64,000 nucleotides of DNA from Streptomyces sp. NBC_00513. GTDB taxonomy: Bacteria; Actinomycetota; Actinomycetes; Streptomycetales; Streptomycetaceae. The DNA lies in NCBI RefSeq assembly GCF_041431415.1, contig NZ_CP107845.1, forward strand, positions 7,936,001 through 8,000,000, given 5' to 3'. Position 1 is the first letter of the stretch. Each line of letters starts with the position of its first letter. The notes under the pieces were generated by a model that was not told where the DNA came from, searched no databases, and was given only the letters and a program-made list of their open reading frames with translations. Below are positions 9,256 to 18,136 of the stretch, one piece after another. The translations under genes were made by a program, and so were the position numbers.

Positions 9256-9650
9256 TCATGCGTTCAGTTGGGCGCGGATGAGCGAGTCGAGTCGTTCCCA
9301 TGCCGGGGACGAGGCGTTGACCGTCCCGTGGATGAGGGCGGGGATCTCGAAGTCCGCATCCAGGCCGGGCGGCTCGTTGGACCCGTAGCGCTCCCGGTTC
9401 GCCTCGGCGATGCGGCGGGCGAGGTCGTCGAGGCGCGGGTCGTCGGCGCCGAGGTCGTACGCGTGGTCGTAGGCGAGGAAGAGCTGCCGTAGCGTCGGGT
9501 CGGCCAAGACGTCGGGCTGATCGTGAAACCGGATTAGATGGGAGGCGACTTCGTCGGGCAGCGGCAGCGGCAGCGGCAGCAGGCGTCCGGCGGCGAGCCG
9601 GCGCAGGTGGCCCTGTGTTTCCCGCAGGCTGCGGATGCGTACGGCCACGG
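9256..9650 (-). pseudogene. C-terminal fragment of a MerR-type regulator
   Basis: The frame encodes VRIRSLRETQGHLRRL followed by an acidic effector-domain tail ending WERLDSLIRAQLNA, like the region after the winged-helix domain of MerR-family regulators. The DNA-binding half is missing. Around 9640-9660 the sequence switches to the tail of a different gene on the other strand, a clear recombination junction. I judge it non-functional. Confidence 0.55.
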
Positions 9651-9769
9651 TCGTCGGGCGGCACTGCGAGGCGGGCGACATCCTCGCCTCCGACGTCCAA
9701 CTGCCGGGCGACATCCGCCCCGGCGACCTGCTCGCCGTACCGGTGGCCGGCGCCTACCAGCTGTGGTGA
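9641..9769 (+). pseudogene. C-terminal fragment of a LysA-type decarboxylase
   Basis: The last 42 codons read VVGRHCEAGDILASDV, then a GDLLAVPVAGAYQLW end at the TGA of 9767-9769. This is the conserved C-terminus of diaminopimelate decarboxylase and relatives (HCESGD, GDLLAVPVTGAY). Everything upstream is absent. It overlaps the start of the MerR fragment tail-to-tail, so two unrelated truncated genes were joined here. Confidence 0.7.
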
Positions 9770-9846
9770 CCCTCAGTCGAACTGTGTGGAGGCTGCTCCA
9801 TGGGACAACCGTCCCGGGGTTCCGTTTCTCCCCGCATGTGGTGCTA

Positions 9847-10240
9847 GGCAGCGTATTGAGTCGTGATCAATCTGCGGGATTCGTCTGCGCGGCGGGTCGG
9901 GGCCCGGTAGGTGTTCCTGCGTGACGCGAGTGCAACTGGCTTATGCGGAGTGGCAGTTCATCGGTCCGTACTTGCCGATCGGTGAGTACGGTCAGCATCG
10001 ACTCCACCACCGCCCGTGCCCACCACGATGCTGCCGGGATACACCTGGGCCCCGACGTCGTCGTGCTGGGGCGCATCCGGGTCCGCGGGCTGATCAACAG
10101 GCGGAAAGCCTCGCGAGGTATCGGCACCCGGTACGGCAAAACCCCAGACAGCCACCTCGCCGGACTCCACCTGCGCGCCTCGATGATCTGGCTCAAGGAC
10201 CTCACCCGAACCACGTGATGACGCAACTCAATACGCTGCC
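9847..10240 (+). mobile_element. Internally deleted IS5-family element (MITE-like)
   Basis: Perfect 15-bp terminal inverted repeats (GGCAGCGTATTGAGT at 9847-9861, its complement at 10226-10240) are flanked by a TA direct repeat (9845-9846 and 10241-10242), as for the IS427 group of IS5. Inside are the transposase start (VTRVQLAYAEWQFIGPYLP), then after a jump the segment SIDSTTARAHHDAAG and the tail LRASMIWLKDLTRTT. At 394 bp it has lost more than half of a normal ~900-bp element. Intact ends mean it could still be mobilised in trans. Confidence 0.82.
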
Positions 10241-10321
10241 TAATCCCGTCCGCTCCCTGCGCCGACGCGAGTCGTTCCGTCCCGGCGGAACCGATTCGAG
10301 CAGGCGAGCTCCCGGCAACGC

Positions 10322-10693
10322 TCAGGACACCTGGAGGCCCTGGATCTCGTCAAGGTGGTTCTCGACCCAGTCCCGCAGCTGCCCCAAGGGTTCCGCCACG
10401 CTGTGGCCGAGCGCCGTGAGTGCATACTCGACGTGCAGCGGCACCGCCGGGTACACGGTCCGATCGACGAACCCCTTCTCCTCCAAGCGGCGCAGCGTGT
10501 TCGTCAGAACCTTCGGGCTGACGCCCTCGAGGCGGCGCAGCAGAGCACCAAAGCGCTGCGGCCCGTCACTCATGGCTCCGATGGCCAGCGCGGACCACTT
10601 GTTGGCCAGGAGGTCGAGCACCTCGCGGCACGGGCATTGCGCCGCGTAGACGTCGTGCTGGTCGTGCCGCTCCGACGTGCAGCCCATGACCAT
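10322..10693 (-). CDS. HxlR family transcriptional regulator
   Basis: About 123 residues with the HxlR winged-helix signature: CPCREVLDLLANKWSALAIGAM, RFGALLRRLEGVSPKVLTNTLRRLEEKGFV and an ALTALGHSVAEPL tail. The ATG at 10693 has GGAG 8 nt upstream; a GTG at 10702 would sit on top of it. The Cys of CPCREV may sense thiol-reactive electrophiles, as in HypR and QorR relatives. It is divergent from a DJ-1/alcohol-dehydrogenase/monooxygenase operon that it probably controls through the dyad at 10727-10751. Confidence 0.9.
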   Translation of the reverse strand: MVMGCTSERHDQHDVYAAQCPCREVLDLLANKWSALAIGAMSDGPQRFGALLRRLEGVSPKVLTNTLRRLEEKGFVDRTVYPAVPLHVEYALTALGHSVAEPLGQLRDWVENHLDEIQGLQVS

Positions 10694-10726
10694 GGCTTCC
10701 ACTCCTCTCTGATACGCCTTCCACCT

Positions 10727-10751
10727 GGCTACTTCCCATTGGGAAGTAGCC
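10727..10751. promoter_or_regulatory. Perfect 11-bp inverted repeat, probable HxlR operator
   Basis: GGCTACTTCCC pairs with GGGAAGTAGCC around an ATT centre. It sits between hxlR and the divergent DJ-1-family gene, where an autoregulating HxlR protein would bind. Confidence 0.8.
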
Positions 10752-10866
10752 TCCCTTGCAGGTTACTACGCCCCCAGGGGTAGCGTCCTGAACGGGTGAC
10801 CGGCTTCCTCGTCGGCGCCCCGCCCGGACCCCGGTCAGGAGCCCGGAACGTCGGAAGAAGGACACG

Positions 10867-11571
10867 ATGAGCACCACGAACACCCCGCGCCGGCACCGTG
10901 CCCTGCTGGTGATAACCAGCCATGCGCGGCTGGGTGACTCGGGCAGAGCCACCGGCTACACCGTCTCCGAGGCCGCCGACGCATGGAGCGTCTTCGCCGC
11001 CGCGGGATGGCAGACGGACGTCACCACCGTGCGCGGCGGTCGTCCCCCGGAAGACGAGTTCGGTGACCCCTCCCGGCCCGGACACGCCGCGTGGGCGGCC
11101 GACCCGGTCGTCCAGGCGAAGCTGGACTCGGCGCCGGCCGTCCATGACACCGACCCTGCCGGCTATGACGTCGTCTACTTCGTCGGTGGACACGGCACGA
11201 TGTGGGACTTCCCCGGCAACGCCCAGTTGTCCAGGCTGGCCGCCCACGTGTATGAGCGGGGCGGCGTGGTGGCCTCGGTCTGCCACGGGGCGTCCGCGCT
11301 CACCTCGCTGCGGCTGTCCGACGGTTCGCTGCTCGTAGCGAACCGTCGGATCGCGGCGTTCACGGACAGCGAGGAGCGCGCCATAGGCCTCGACGGCGTC
11401 GTTCCCTTCCTGCTGCAGTCCCGGCTGGAGGACCTCGGGGCCGATGTCGTCGCCGCAGGCCTCTGGGAGTACCAGGTCGTCACCGACGGCCGGCTGGTCA
11501 CCGGGCAGAACCCGGCCAGCGCCGCCGGCGTCGCCGAGCAGGCCGTCGCCGCCGTCGCCGGATGGCAGTGA
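10867..11571 (+). CDS. DJ-1/PfpI family protein, Hsp31/glyoxalase III-like
   Basis: A 234-residue class I glutamine amidotransferase-like protein with the nucleophile elbow VASVCHGASAL and the upstream GGHGTMWDFP motif typical of Hsp31-type glyoxalases and deglycases. Likely role: detoxification of methylglyoxal or glycated groups in the cytosol. A ribosome site (GAAGAAGGA) precedes the ATG. It starts an operon with a quinone-reductase-type dehydrogenase and a small monooxygenase, fitting an electrophile or quinone stress response under the divergent HxlR protein. Confidence 0.85.
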   Translation: MSTTNTPRRHRALLVITSHARLGDSGRATGYTVSEAADAWSVFAAAGWQTDVTTVRGGRPPEDEFGDPSRPGHAAWAADPVVQAKLDSAPAVHDTDPAGYDVVYFVGGHGTMWDFPGNAQLSRLAAHVYERGGVVASVCHGASALTSLRLSDGSLLVANRRIAAFTDSEERAIGLDGVVPFLLQSRLEDLGADVVAAGLWEYQVVTDGRLVTGQNPASAAGVAEQAVAAVAGWQ

Positions 11572-11624
11572 CTCGACGCCGGGCGGCCGCCCCGGGGGAC
11601 AAGACCACCGTGAGAGGAAGCGGG

Positions 11625-12662
11625 ATGAACGAGATGCCGAACGAGATGATGCGGGCGGTGGCTTACCGCGCCAGCCTGCCGGTCGAGGACGACGAGAGCC
11701 TGGTGGACGTCGAGCTGCCCGTGCCGCGGCCCGGCCCGCACGACCTCCTCGTCCGGGTCGAGGCCGTCGCGGTCAACCCGGTCGATTACAAAGTGCGCCG
11801 CAACAGCGACCCGGGCGGCCGGCCCAAGGTGCTGGGCTGGGACGCGGCCGGCACCGTCGTCGCGGTCGGCGAACGGGTCGAGCTGTTCACGGTCGGCGAC
11901 GAGGTCTACTACGCCGGCGCGATCGACCGCCCCGGCACCAACGCCCAGTACCACGTCGTCGACGAGAGCATCGTCGGGCCCAAGCCGGCCACCCTTTCCT
12001 TCACCGACGCCGCAGCCCTGCCGTTGACCTCCCTCACCGCCTGGGAGGGCCTTTTCGAACGCCTCGGCCTGGGTGAGGGAGATGCCGGACGCGAGACCGG
12101 CACGATGCTGGTGACAGCGGCCGCCGGCGGCGTCGGGGCCATGGTGGCACAACTGGCACGCGCTCTCACCGACCTGACGGTGATCGGTACCGCCTCGCGA
12201 CCGGAGAGCGCCGAGTTCGCACGCCGCATGGGCGTCACGCACACCGTCGACCACAACCGTCCGTTGCCGCAGCAGGTGGCCGAGGTCGCACCCGGCGGCC
12301 TGGATCACATCTTCAGCACGGTCGGAACGGACCGCAGCCTCGCCGCCTACGCGGACATGCTGCGGCCCTTCGGCGGCATCGTAGCCATCGACGACTTCGG
12401 CCCCGTGGAGATCGGGCTGCTGAAGTCCAAGAGCATCTCCTTCCACTGGGAGCTGATGTTCACCCGGTCGCTGTACCGGACCGCGGACAGGGTGCGACAG
12501 CACCACATCCTCACCCGCGTCGCCGAGCTCGTTGACCGCGGCGCCCTCGCGACGACCGCCACCACGGACCTCGGCACGGTCAACGCAGCCCACCTGCGAG
12601 AGGCCCACCGGATCCTGGAATCCGGCACCGCCATCGGCAAGATCACCCTCACCGGATTCTGA
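11625..12662 (+). CDS. MDR-type zinc-less NADPH:quinone oxidoreductase / alcohol dehydrogenase
   Basis: 345 residues of the medium-chain dehydrogenase superfamily: GroES-like domain with VEAVAVNPVDYKVRR and KVLGWDAAGTVVAVG, Rossmann segment LVTAAAGGVGAMVAQLAR. The catalytic zinc cysteine ligands are not evident, so a quinone or enone reductase of the ZADH2/YogA type is more likely than a true alcohol dehydrogenase. The start at 11625 follows AGAGGAAGC; an upstream frame from 11562 overlaps the previous gene. Confidence 0.87.
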   Translation: MNEMPNEMMRAVAYRASLPVEDDESLVDVELPVPRPGPHDLLVRVEAVAVNPVDYKVRRNSDPGGRPKVLGWDAAGTVVAVGERVELFTVGDEVYYAGAIDRPGTNAQYHVVDESIVGPKPATLSFTDAAALPLTSLTAWEGLFERLGLGEGDAGRETGTMLVTAAAGGVGAMVAQLARALTDLTVIGTASRPESAEFARRMGVTHTVDHNRPLPQQVAEVAPGGLDHIFSTVGTDRSLAAYADMLRPFGGIVAIDDFGPVEIGLLKSKSISFHWELMFTRSLYRTADRVRQHHILTRVAELVDRGALATTATTDLGTVNAAHLREAHRILESGTAIGKITLTGF

Positions 12663-12723
12663 ACCGACCGACCAGACCCCACCCATCGCGCCGCCCGGCG
12701 CCGCCCGACCCCAGGAGAAGGCC

Positions 12724-13053
12724 ATGTCCCCCCAGTCCCACCCGCTCGTCGCCCTCGCTCGTGTACGCGCGAAGCCGGAGCGGCGCGAAGCACTGCGGGA
12801 AGTCCTGTCCGCGCTGGTCGAACCGTCCCGCGCCGAGACGGGCTGCTTCGACTACACGCTGTTTGAACTACTTGAGGAGCTCGGCACCTTCTACGTACGC
12901 GAGACCTGGGCCGACCAGGAAGCCCTCGACTACCACATGGCCACGCCCCACTTCCAGGCCTTCGCGGCCCGCTTCGCAGACCTCCTCGCGGAACCGATCA
13001 GACTGATCCCGCTGCGCGAGGTGACTGTCACCGCAGCAGCCGGCCCGGCCTGA
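12724..13053 (+). CDS. Antibiotic biosynthesis monooxygenase (ABM/YgiN) domain protein
   Basis: A 109-residue single-domain protein with the ABM pattern: KPERREALREVLSALVEPSRAETGCFDYTLFE, then FYVRETWADQEALDYHMATPHFQAF. YgiN-type members are cofactor-free quinol monooxygenases, a good partner for the quinone reductase 60 bp upstream. Ribosome site AGGAGA precedes the ATG. Last gene of the HxlR-linked operon. Confidence 0.88.
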   Translation: MSPQSHPLVALARVRAKPERREALREVLSALVEPSRAETGCFDYTLFELLEELGTFYVRETWADQEALDYHMATPHFQAFAARFADLLAEPIRLIPLREVTVTAAAGPA

Positions 13054-13197
13054 GGGCCGCCCTCGTACGACGCGGGCCGCCGGTCCGCGTCGTACCGTAG
13101 GCGGCGGGCGATCACGGACCGTTACCGGACGTAACTCACCGGATCCCAGGCCACCCCCATCCCGCTTCACCCAATCCCCGCAAGCCGAGGAGCTCTC

Positions 13198-13647
13198 ATG
13201 CCTCGCATAGTCCCCACCACCTCAGCCGCCCTCCGCTCCTGCGGGATCACCGCGTGCGCCCACCACTACGAGCTCGCCGCCGACATCAAGGCCCCGCGCC
13301 TGCTGCGCACCTGGATCACGGCCCGGCTCGCCGGATGGCACCTGCACGGGCTCAGCGACGACCTCACCCTGATCGCGACCGAACTGGCCACCAACGCCGT
13401 GCGCCACGGCGGCACCCCAGCCCGGATCACCCTGGCCCTGCGCGATCCCAGCACCGGCCCACGACGAGTGGTACGGCTGGAAGTCGAGGACTCCGGCCCG
13501 GGCTTTTCCTACCGCTCCCACACCCGGCCGGTCCCCGTCGAGAACTGCACGGGCCGCGGCCTCTTGCTGGTGGACACGCTGAGCAGCGCCTGGGGCACCG
13601 GGCCGACAGCCACCGGACAACTAGTCTGGGCGGAGCTGTGGGCCTGA
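13198..13647 (+). CDS. Anti-sigma-factor-like HATPase protein
   Basis: 149 residues with one GHKL ATPase domain: N-box LTLIATELATNAVRHGGTPA, G1 box VEDSGPGF and G2 region CTGRGLLLVDTLSSAWG. This is the RsbW/SpoIIAB-like stand-alone kinase type that is abundant in Streptomyces, acting on sigma factors or STAS antagonists. No partner gene is adjacent. AGGAG precedes the ATG. Confidence 0.87.
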   Translation: MPRIVPTTSAALRSCGITACAHHYELAADIKAPRLLRTWITARLAGWHLHGLSDDLTLIATELATNAVRHGGTPARITLALRDPSTGPRRVVRLEVEDSGPGFSYRSHTRPVPVENCTGRGLLLVDTLSSAWGTGPTATGQLVWAELWA

Positions 13648-13849
13648 CTCGGCTACTCGCCATCGTGGAGGCCCAGGCCGTGCGCCTCCGCCTCGGCCGC
13701 GATCACCCGCAGCTGTTCCTGAAGGCGATTGGCAACCCGCGCCGCGATGCTGCCGACGCCCGACAGTGAGAGGAGGCCAAGGTCCTCAGGCACAGGTGCG
13801 GCGCGCGGCGCGGGAGCAGGGGGCGACGAGGGCAGCCGAGCGTGAGGCG

Positions 13850-14115
13850 TGCCGTCCCGTCTGCGCGAGCTGTTGACTCCTCGAGCACGGCGAACGACGC
13901 GTCGCTCAGCTTTGGACGGGACGCCGGGCCACGGGAACGAACTTGGCCCTGACCGGCCGCCAGGCTTGCCGCCACCGCCGGGCCGCCCGGACGCCGATCC
14001 GTAACTCCTTCGCGATCTCCGTACTGCCCGTCGGCGAACATCGCGACCGCTTCCATCCGGATCCGCTCACGGAAACGCTTGCCTCTCCGCAGTCAGACCC
14101 CCGCCCTGCGGATAC
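13850..14115 (-). pseudogene. IS630-family transposase N-terminal remnant
   Basis: Reading leftward, three frames together spell the start of a Streptomyces IS630 transposase: YPQGGGLTAERQAF, RERIRMEAVAMFADGQ, then STEIAKELRIGVRAARRWRQAW and RSRGPASRPKLSDASFAVLEE. Each piece is separated by a frameshift and no catalytic domain follows. Left of it (13648-13850) the minus strand holds an unidentified C-terminal-looking segment ending EAHGLHDGE, and nothing else I recognise. Confidence 0.65.
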
Positions 14116-14180
14116 CTCATACACGTGGCATGCCGCGACGATCACCGATCGTCAGCCCCTACGACAAGACAACTTGAAAG

Positions 14181-14819
14181 TCAGTAACGGATGACGTGGC
14201 TCTCGATGTGGTCGATCACCGCTGACACGGCGTGTCGGTAGGCGGTGCTCGACCGGCGGACCTGGGACAGCAGCATGCCGCCCTGGATGGCGGCCATCAA
14301 GGCGGTGGCGAGCGCGGCCACGTCCGCGTTCTCGCTCAGCTCTCCGCGCGCCTGCATGCGCGCGAGTCCCGACCTGATCGGGCCTTCCCACCGATCGAAC
14401 GCCGCGACGAGGACCATCCGCGCCGCCTGATCGCCGTCGGCGAGTTCGCTGGCGAGCGAGCCGATCTCACAGCCGCCCTCGCATCCCAGGGCGTCCTGCC
14501 GATCCCCTGCCGTGTCGCACCACGCGCGAAGGGCCTCGATGCTGTCCAGGCTGTCCAGCAGTGGTCGCTGCCGGACGAGCTTCGAGTCCGTCTGGTGGTC
14601 GATGACCGCCAACACCAAGCCCTGCTTGTCGCCGAAGTAGTGATAGATCTGCGACGCGCTTACCCCGGCGGCCGCCTGGATGTCCGGGATGCTCGTGCCC
14701 CCCGCACCGCGGTGGAACATCAGCTCCGCGGCGGTCTCGACGATGCGTTCGCGTGTCCTGCGGCCGGCCTTGGTGAGTCGGCGCTTCTCCGGCTCTTTGG
14801 CCTCAAGTGGTGTGCTCAC
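14181..14819 (-). CDS. TetR/AcrR family repressor
   Basis: 212 residues with the TetR helix-turn-helix ERIVETAAELMFHRGAGGTSIPDIQAAAGVSASQIYHYFGDKQGL and an all-helical ligand domain with a C-terminal AcrR-like tail. GTG start at 14819. It is divergent from an alpha/beta hydrolase gene, and the intervening region carries repeated TTGGAAT-type half sites it probably binds. Confidence 0.9.
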   Translation of the reverse strand: MSTPLEAKEPEKRRLTKAGRRTRERIVETAAELMFHRGAGGTSIPDIQAAAGVSASQIYHYFGDKQGLVLAVIDHQTDSKLVRQRPLLDSLDSIEALRAWCDTAGDRQDALGCEGGCEIGSLASELADGDQAARMVLVAAFDRWEGPIRSGLARMQARGELSENADVAALATALMAAIQGGMLLSQVRRSSTAYRHAVSAVIDHIESHVIRY

Positions 14820-14837
14820 CCAGCCACGTTACCAAAG

Positions 14838-14888
14838 TTGGAATTGACATTCCAATAATGCGCTACGGATATTGGAGAAGTCATTCCA
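14838..14888. promoter_or_regulatory. TetR operator region with two dyads
   Basis: TTGGAAT/ATTCCAA form a perfect 7-bp inverted repeat at 14838-14855 with a TGAC centre. A second, looser TTGGA...TTCCA pair lies at 14872-14888. Both are between the divergent tetR and hydrolase genes. Confidence 0.7.
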
Positions 14889-14924
14889 GCTCGGGATGGT
14901 CGTCCCTTCAGGCAGGTGTGCCTC

Positions 14925-15864
14925 ATGCCCATTGACCCTCAGATCGAGATCCTGCTCAGGCAATTGGCCGCGGAAGGCGGGCCCGCCCCCGAAAGTCGGA
15001 CGGTGGCGGAGAACCGCGCCGCCGGGCGCGCTTTCGCCACCCTGGCCGGCGCTGCCGAACCGGTCGCCGACGTCCTGGACACCACCGCCCCCGCCGGCGA
15101 CCTTGAGATACCGGTCCGTATCTATCGGCCCGTCACCGAGCCGGATGCCGGGCCGCTGCCCGTGACGCTCTACTTTCACGGCGGCGGGTGGGTCTTCGGC
15201 GACCTGGACACCCAGGACCACATCGCCCGCACCGTGGCCGGCCGCTCCGGCACGATCGTGGTCTCCGTCGACTACAGATTGGCGCCCGAGCATCGCTTCC
15301 CGGCCGCCATCGACGACGCGTACGCCGTCCTGACCTGGGTCGCGGACAACGCCGCACGCCTCGGGGGAGACGGAGAACGCATCGCCGTGTTCGGCGAAAG
15401 CGCCGGCGGCAACCTTGCCGCGACTCTCGCACAGGAATCCCTGCGCCGCGGGGGACCCCGCATCACGGTCCAGGTGCTCGCCTACCCGGCAGTCGACCGG
15501 TTCGACGACAGCCCCTCGATGTACGAGTACACGACCGGGCCGATCCTCTCCCGCTCGTACCTCGAATGGTTCTGGGGCACCTATCTCAGCAGTCCTGACC
15601 AGGGTGCCGATCCGCGCGTCTCTCCGGCGCGATCCAGGGAACTGGCCGGGCTCCCTCCCGCCGTCATCGCCACTGCCGAGCACGACCCCCTGCGCGACCA
15701 AGGGGACCTCTACGCACGCAAGTTGGCCGAAGCGGGCGTCGCGGTCCAGCACTTCCCGGGTTGACGGAGCCGTTCACGGTTTTCTTTCGTTCACCGGCTC
15801 GGTGCAACTCTCACGGACCGTACTGAATCAGCTCTCGGACGCCGTGGCCGCAGCCTTCAACTGA
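14925..15864 (+). pseudogene. HSL-type alpha/beta hydrolase with a frameshift near the C-terminus
   Basis: The first frame gives an esterase of the hormone-sensitive-lipase group: oxyanion motif YFHGGGWVFGD, nucleophile elbow FGESAGGNLAA and the acid region IATAEHDPLRDQGDLY. It stops at 15762-15764 directly after VQHFPG. The rest (VDGAVHGFLSF...AVAAAFN) continues in another frame to 15864 and contains the catalytic histidine in VHGF. One frameshift near 15760 therefore separates the His from Ser and Asp. It is either a recent pseudogene or a sequencing error. The start at 14925 has GGCAGG upstream. Confidence 0.8.
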
Positions 15865-16679
15865 CCCGGCCCGCGCCGCATCGAGGACTTCCCCAAAGCG
15901 GATCACGCCGCAGCGGAGAACGGACCTTCCCATCAGGAGGTGCCCTCGCCGCGACGCCCGGGCGCCGCGACGGTTGTCTGGGGCGAGATGTTTCATTCTG
16001 CCGGTTTCCTGCCGTTACCGCCGCAGAGCTTCGGTACCTGCGGTGGCTGTGGCGACCACCCGCGTTGCGGCACGTCGCTCGGGTGCACCGCGGTGCCCGG
16101 GCCTCTGGGTTGCGGGCGTTCGGCCGCAGCGCGATGGCTGGTCCGGGAGCCTTGCGAGGGGACGGCGTGGGTGGATTGTCGGACTGAGTCGTTGCAGGGC
16201 CCGTGACCATCGCTTTCGATCTTCGTTTCAAAAGTGCGGGTGATCACCGCCTTTGACGTGTGGGAAGGATTGGTTTGGCCAGGAAGTCGGCGGCCGCGAC
16301 CGCCTTGGCCCTTCGCGGTCGCCGGCTGTGTGGTGCCCGGTCCTGTTGCCTCATTCTGCGACCGTGCGGTTCGCACCGGGATGCTCGCCCGGGATCACCG
16401 GTGCCGCGTGTGGGCGGTGGGCAGATCTCGCCGTCGACACGATGGTCGGCCTGCCGGGTTCCACTGCCGGTAGGGGCCTGCATCCAGCACCCCCGCCGAA
16501 GCCCACCGGCTGTCGCGGCGTTCGAAGGCTCCCCTCCCACCGGCGTGACATCCATTGTCGATGCGATGCCGCGGCGCCCCTTCGCCGGTCGCGGCCACCG
16601 CGACTTGTGGCCCGAGCCGCCAGGCGACGCGTCGAATCGGTTCAGTGGCGCTGCCTCCCGCACGCGACCGGCGTACGTC
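15865..16679. other. About 815 bp with no gene I can support
   Basis: Several overlapping frames occur on both strands, but none has a ribosome site, domain or consistent codon pattern. The stretch 16180-16260 is locally lower in GC. It may be the decayed end of a mobile element. Confidence 0.35.
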
Positions 16680-17570
16680 CTACCCGAGCGGATGGCTTTG
16701 GGACGGCGAGCGGGCCGCCCTGTTGTCTGCCGGGAGGCAGCCGGCAGGGACACCGACCGGGTTGTGTCCGGCCGCAGCCGTCTGTCTGAGCTGGGTGGGG
16801 GCGGAGGGCGCCGGGTTTCGGTGTCGTGGGATGGCTTGGCGAGGCGGTCGCGTGAGTGTGATCTGGCGGACCAGCTGTTGGAAGCAGGCCAGCGCCGCGA
16901 CGGCGGGGAGGGCGGAGGCCGCCGCCGCGGCGATCGTTCTGGGTGCCTGGGCAACGCACAGGAGTGTCGCCAGGGTGGAGAACAACAGCACGATGGACCA
17001 GGAATGAAGCGCGCGGCGCTGGTGCAGGGCGGATCTGAGGATGGACAGGGAGGCGACCATCCAGGGGCCGTAGATCAACAGGGGCCACCAGATGACGACT
17101 TCACGGGCGGTGTGGGGTGCGGCGCTGTGACGCAGGGCGTCGCAGATGGCCAGCCCGCTGAGAATGCTGACCACGGCGGCGATCACGGCAACCAGTACGG
17201 CGGTGAACAGGCTCCCCGTCTGCAGCAGGGTCATCACCGGCCTCTTCGACTGGTTCCGGCGGTGTCCGCCTGTGGCCTGTGTCGAGGGACGCTCGCCGGG
17301 GTTGTGCTCCAGTCCCGCGACGAAGCCGAGGGTGGCGGCCGTGTCACCGATACCGTCGAAAGGCTTCGGGGTGAAGGGCTCCGGCTGCCCGAGTGCAGCG
17401 CCCTCCTGGAGAAGGATCGCGAGTTCCTCCGCCGGATCCCAGGGCTGGTGCGCCTGGTTGGGTGCGCCGAGCTGCCCGGGGGAGGCGTGCTGAACCTGTT
17501 GTGGTACGCCCCAGAACGCGGAGGGCTCCGGCTGGCCGTGGATGTCGGAGTACCCGTACGGCTCATACAC
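16680..17570 (-). CDS. DUF2637-like multi-span membrane protein
   Basis: About 296 residues: a hydrophilic, Pro/Gln-rich N-terminal third (YEPYGYSDIHGQPEP), then four hydrophobic segments (LFTAVLVAVIAAVVSILSG; VVIWWPLLIYGPWMVASLSIL; WSIVLLFSTLATLLCVA; IAAAAASALPAVAALACF) and a basic C-terminal tail. The LIYGPWMVASLSILRSALHQRR block resembles the actinomycete DUF2637 (SpdB-like) group as I recall it. I chose the GTG at 17570, where it overlaps the previous ORF by 8 nt; a TTG at 17597 is possible. Confidence 0.6.
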   Translation of the reverse strand: MYEPYGYSDIHGQPEPSAFWGVPQQVQHASPGQLGAPNQAHQPWDPAEELAILLQEGAALGQPEPFTPKPFDGIGDTAATLGFVAGLEHNPGERPSTQATGGHRRNQSKRPVMTLLQTGSLFTAVLVAVIAAVVSILSGLAICDALRHSAAPHTAREVVIWWPLLIYGPWMVASLSILRSALHQRRALHSWSIVLLFSTLATLLCVAQAPRTIAAAAASALPAVAALACFQQLVRQITLTRPPRQAIPRHRNPAPSAPTQLRQTAAAGHNPVGVPAGCLPADNRAARSPSQSHPLG

Positions 17571-17886
17571 GGGAGCGGCCACCCGAGCAGTCGACAACAG
17601 CCGTCGCGTACGTTGCCGCGGCAGCGAACCGCCTGCTGAACTCGGTCTGGATCACGTTCATCGTGTAAAGGAAGTCCTCAAGGATCGAGGACGAGTACCT
17701 GAGATCGATTTCCAGACTTTCGTGTCCCAGCGTCGCGTGACGGGTCTCGCCACGGTTGGTTGAGCGTGGCGTGAAAGTCCACTTTCCGACCCGAGTGGAC
17801 CGAGTGGCCCCGGAGTCGAAGCGACCTTCCCGTTCCTCTCCTTCCGCGGTCTGGCCGAGGAGGAAGAGGAGATTTGGTGTTGTCAT
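17563..17886 (-). CDS. Hypothetical protein upstream of the DUF2637-like gene
   Basis: 107 residues, MTTPNLLFLLGQTAEGEERE... with the pattern SLEIDLRYSSSILEDFLYTM before a polar tail. The ATG at 17886 has GGGAG 12 nt upstream, and the stop overlaps the next start by 8 nt, which suggests translational coupling. No family recognised. Codon bias is weaker than in neighbours, so the call is tentative. Confidence 0.35.
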   Translation of the reverse strand: MTTPNLLFLLGQTAEGEEREGRFDSGATRSTRVGKWTFTPRSTNRGETRHATLGHESLEIDLRYSSSILEDFLYTMNVIQTEFSRRFAAAATYATAVVDCSGGRSRV

Positions 17887-18136
17887 GTGCCGTAAACGCT
17901 CCCGATGCTGGTCAGGGTGTGTGCCATCCGGGTGAGGCCGGCCGACAATGAGCGTTGGCCCTGTCTTGCCTTCCAAATAGTCAGACCGGGAGCACGGCAC
18001 GGCCCCGCCCCGCAGCTCAAGGAGACGATGCGCCGCAGCCCGATGGGGGCCGAGCACGACCGGCTCACCGCCCCTACAGCATGCGCCGGGCGGGGTCGAC
18101 GACAGCCAGGTCGCTCCGGGCCTCTTGGCCGGCGGA

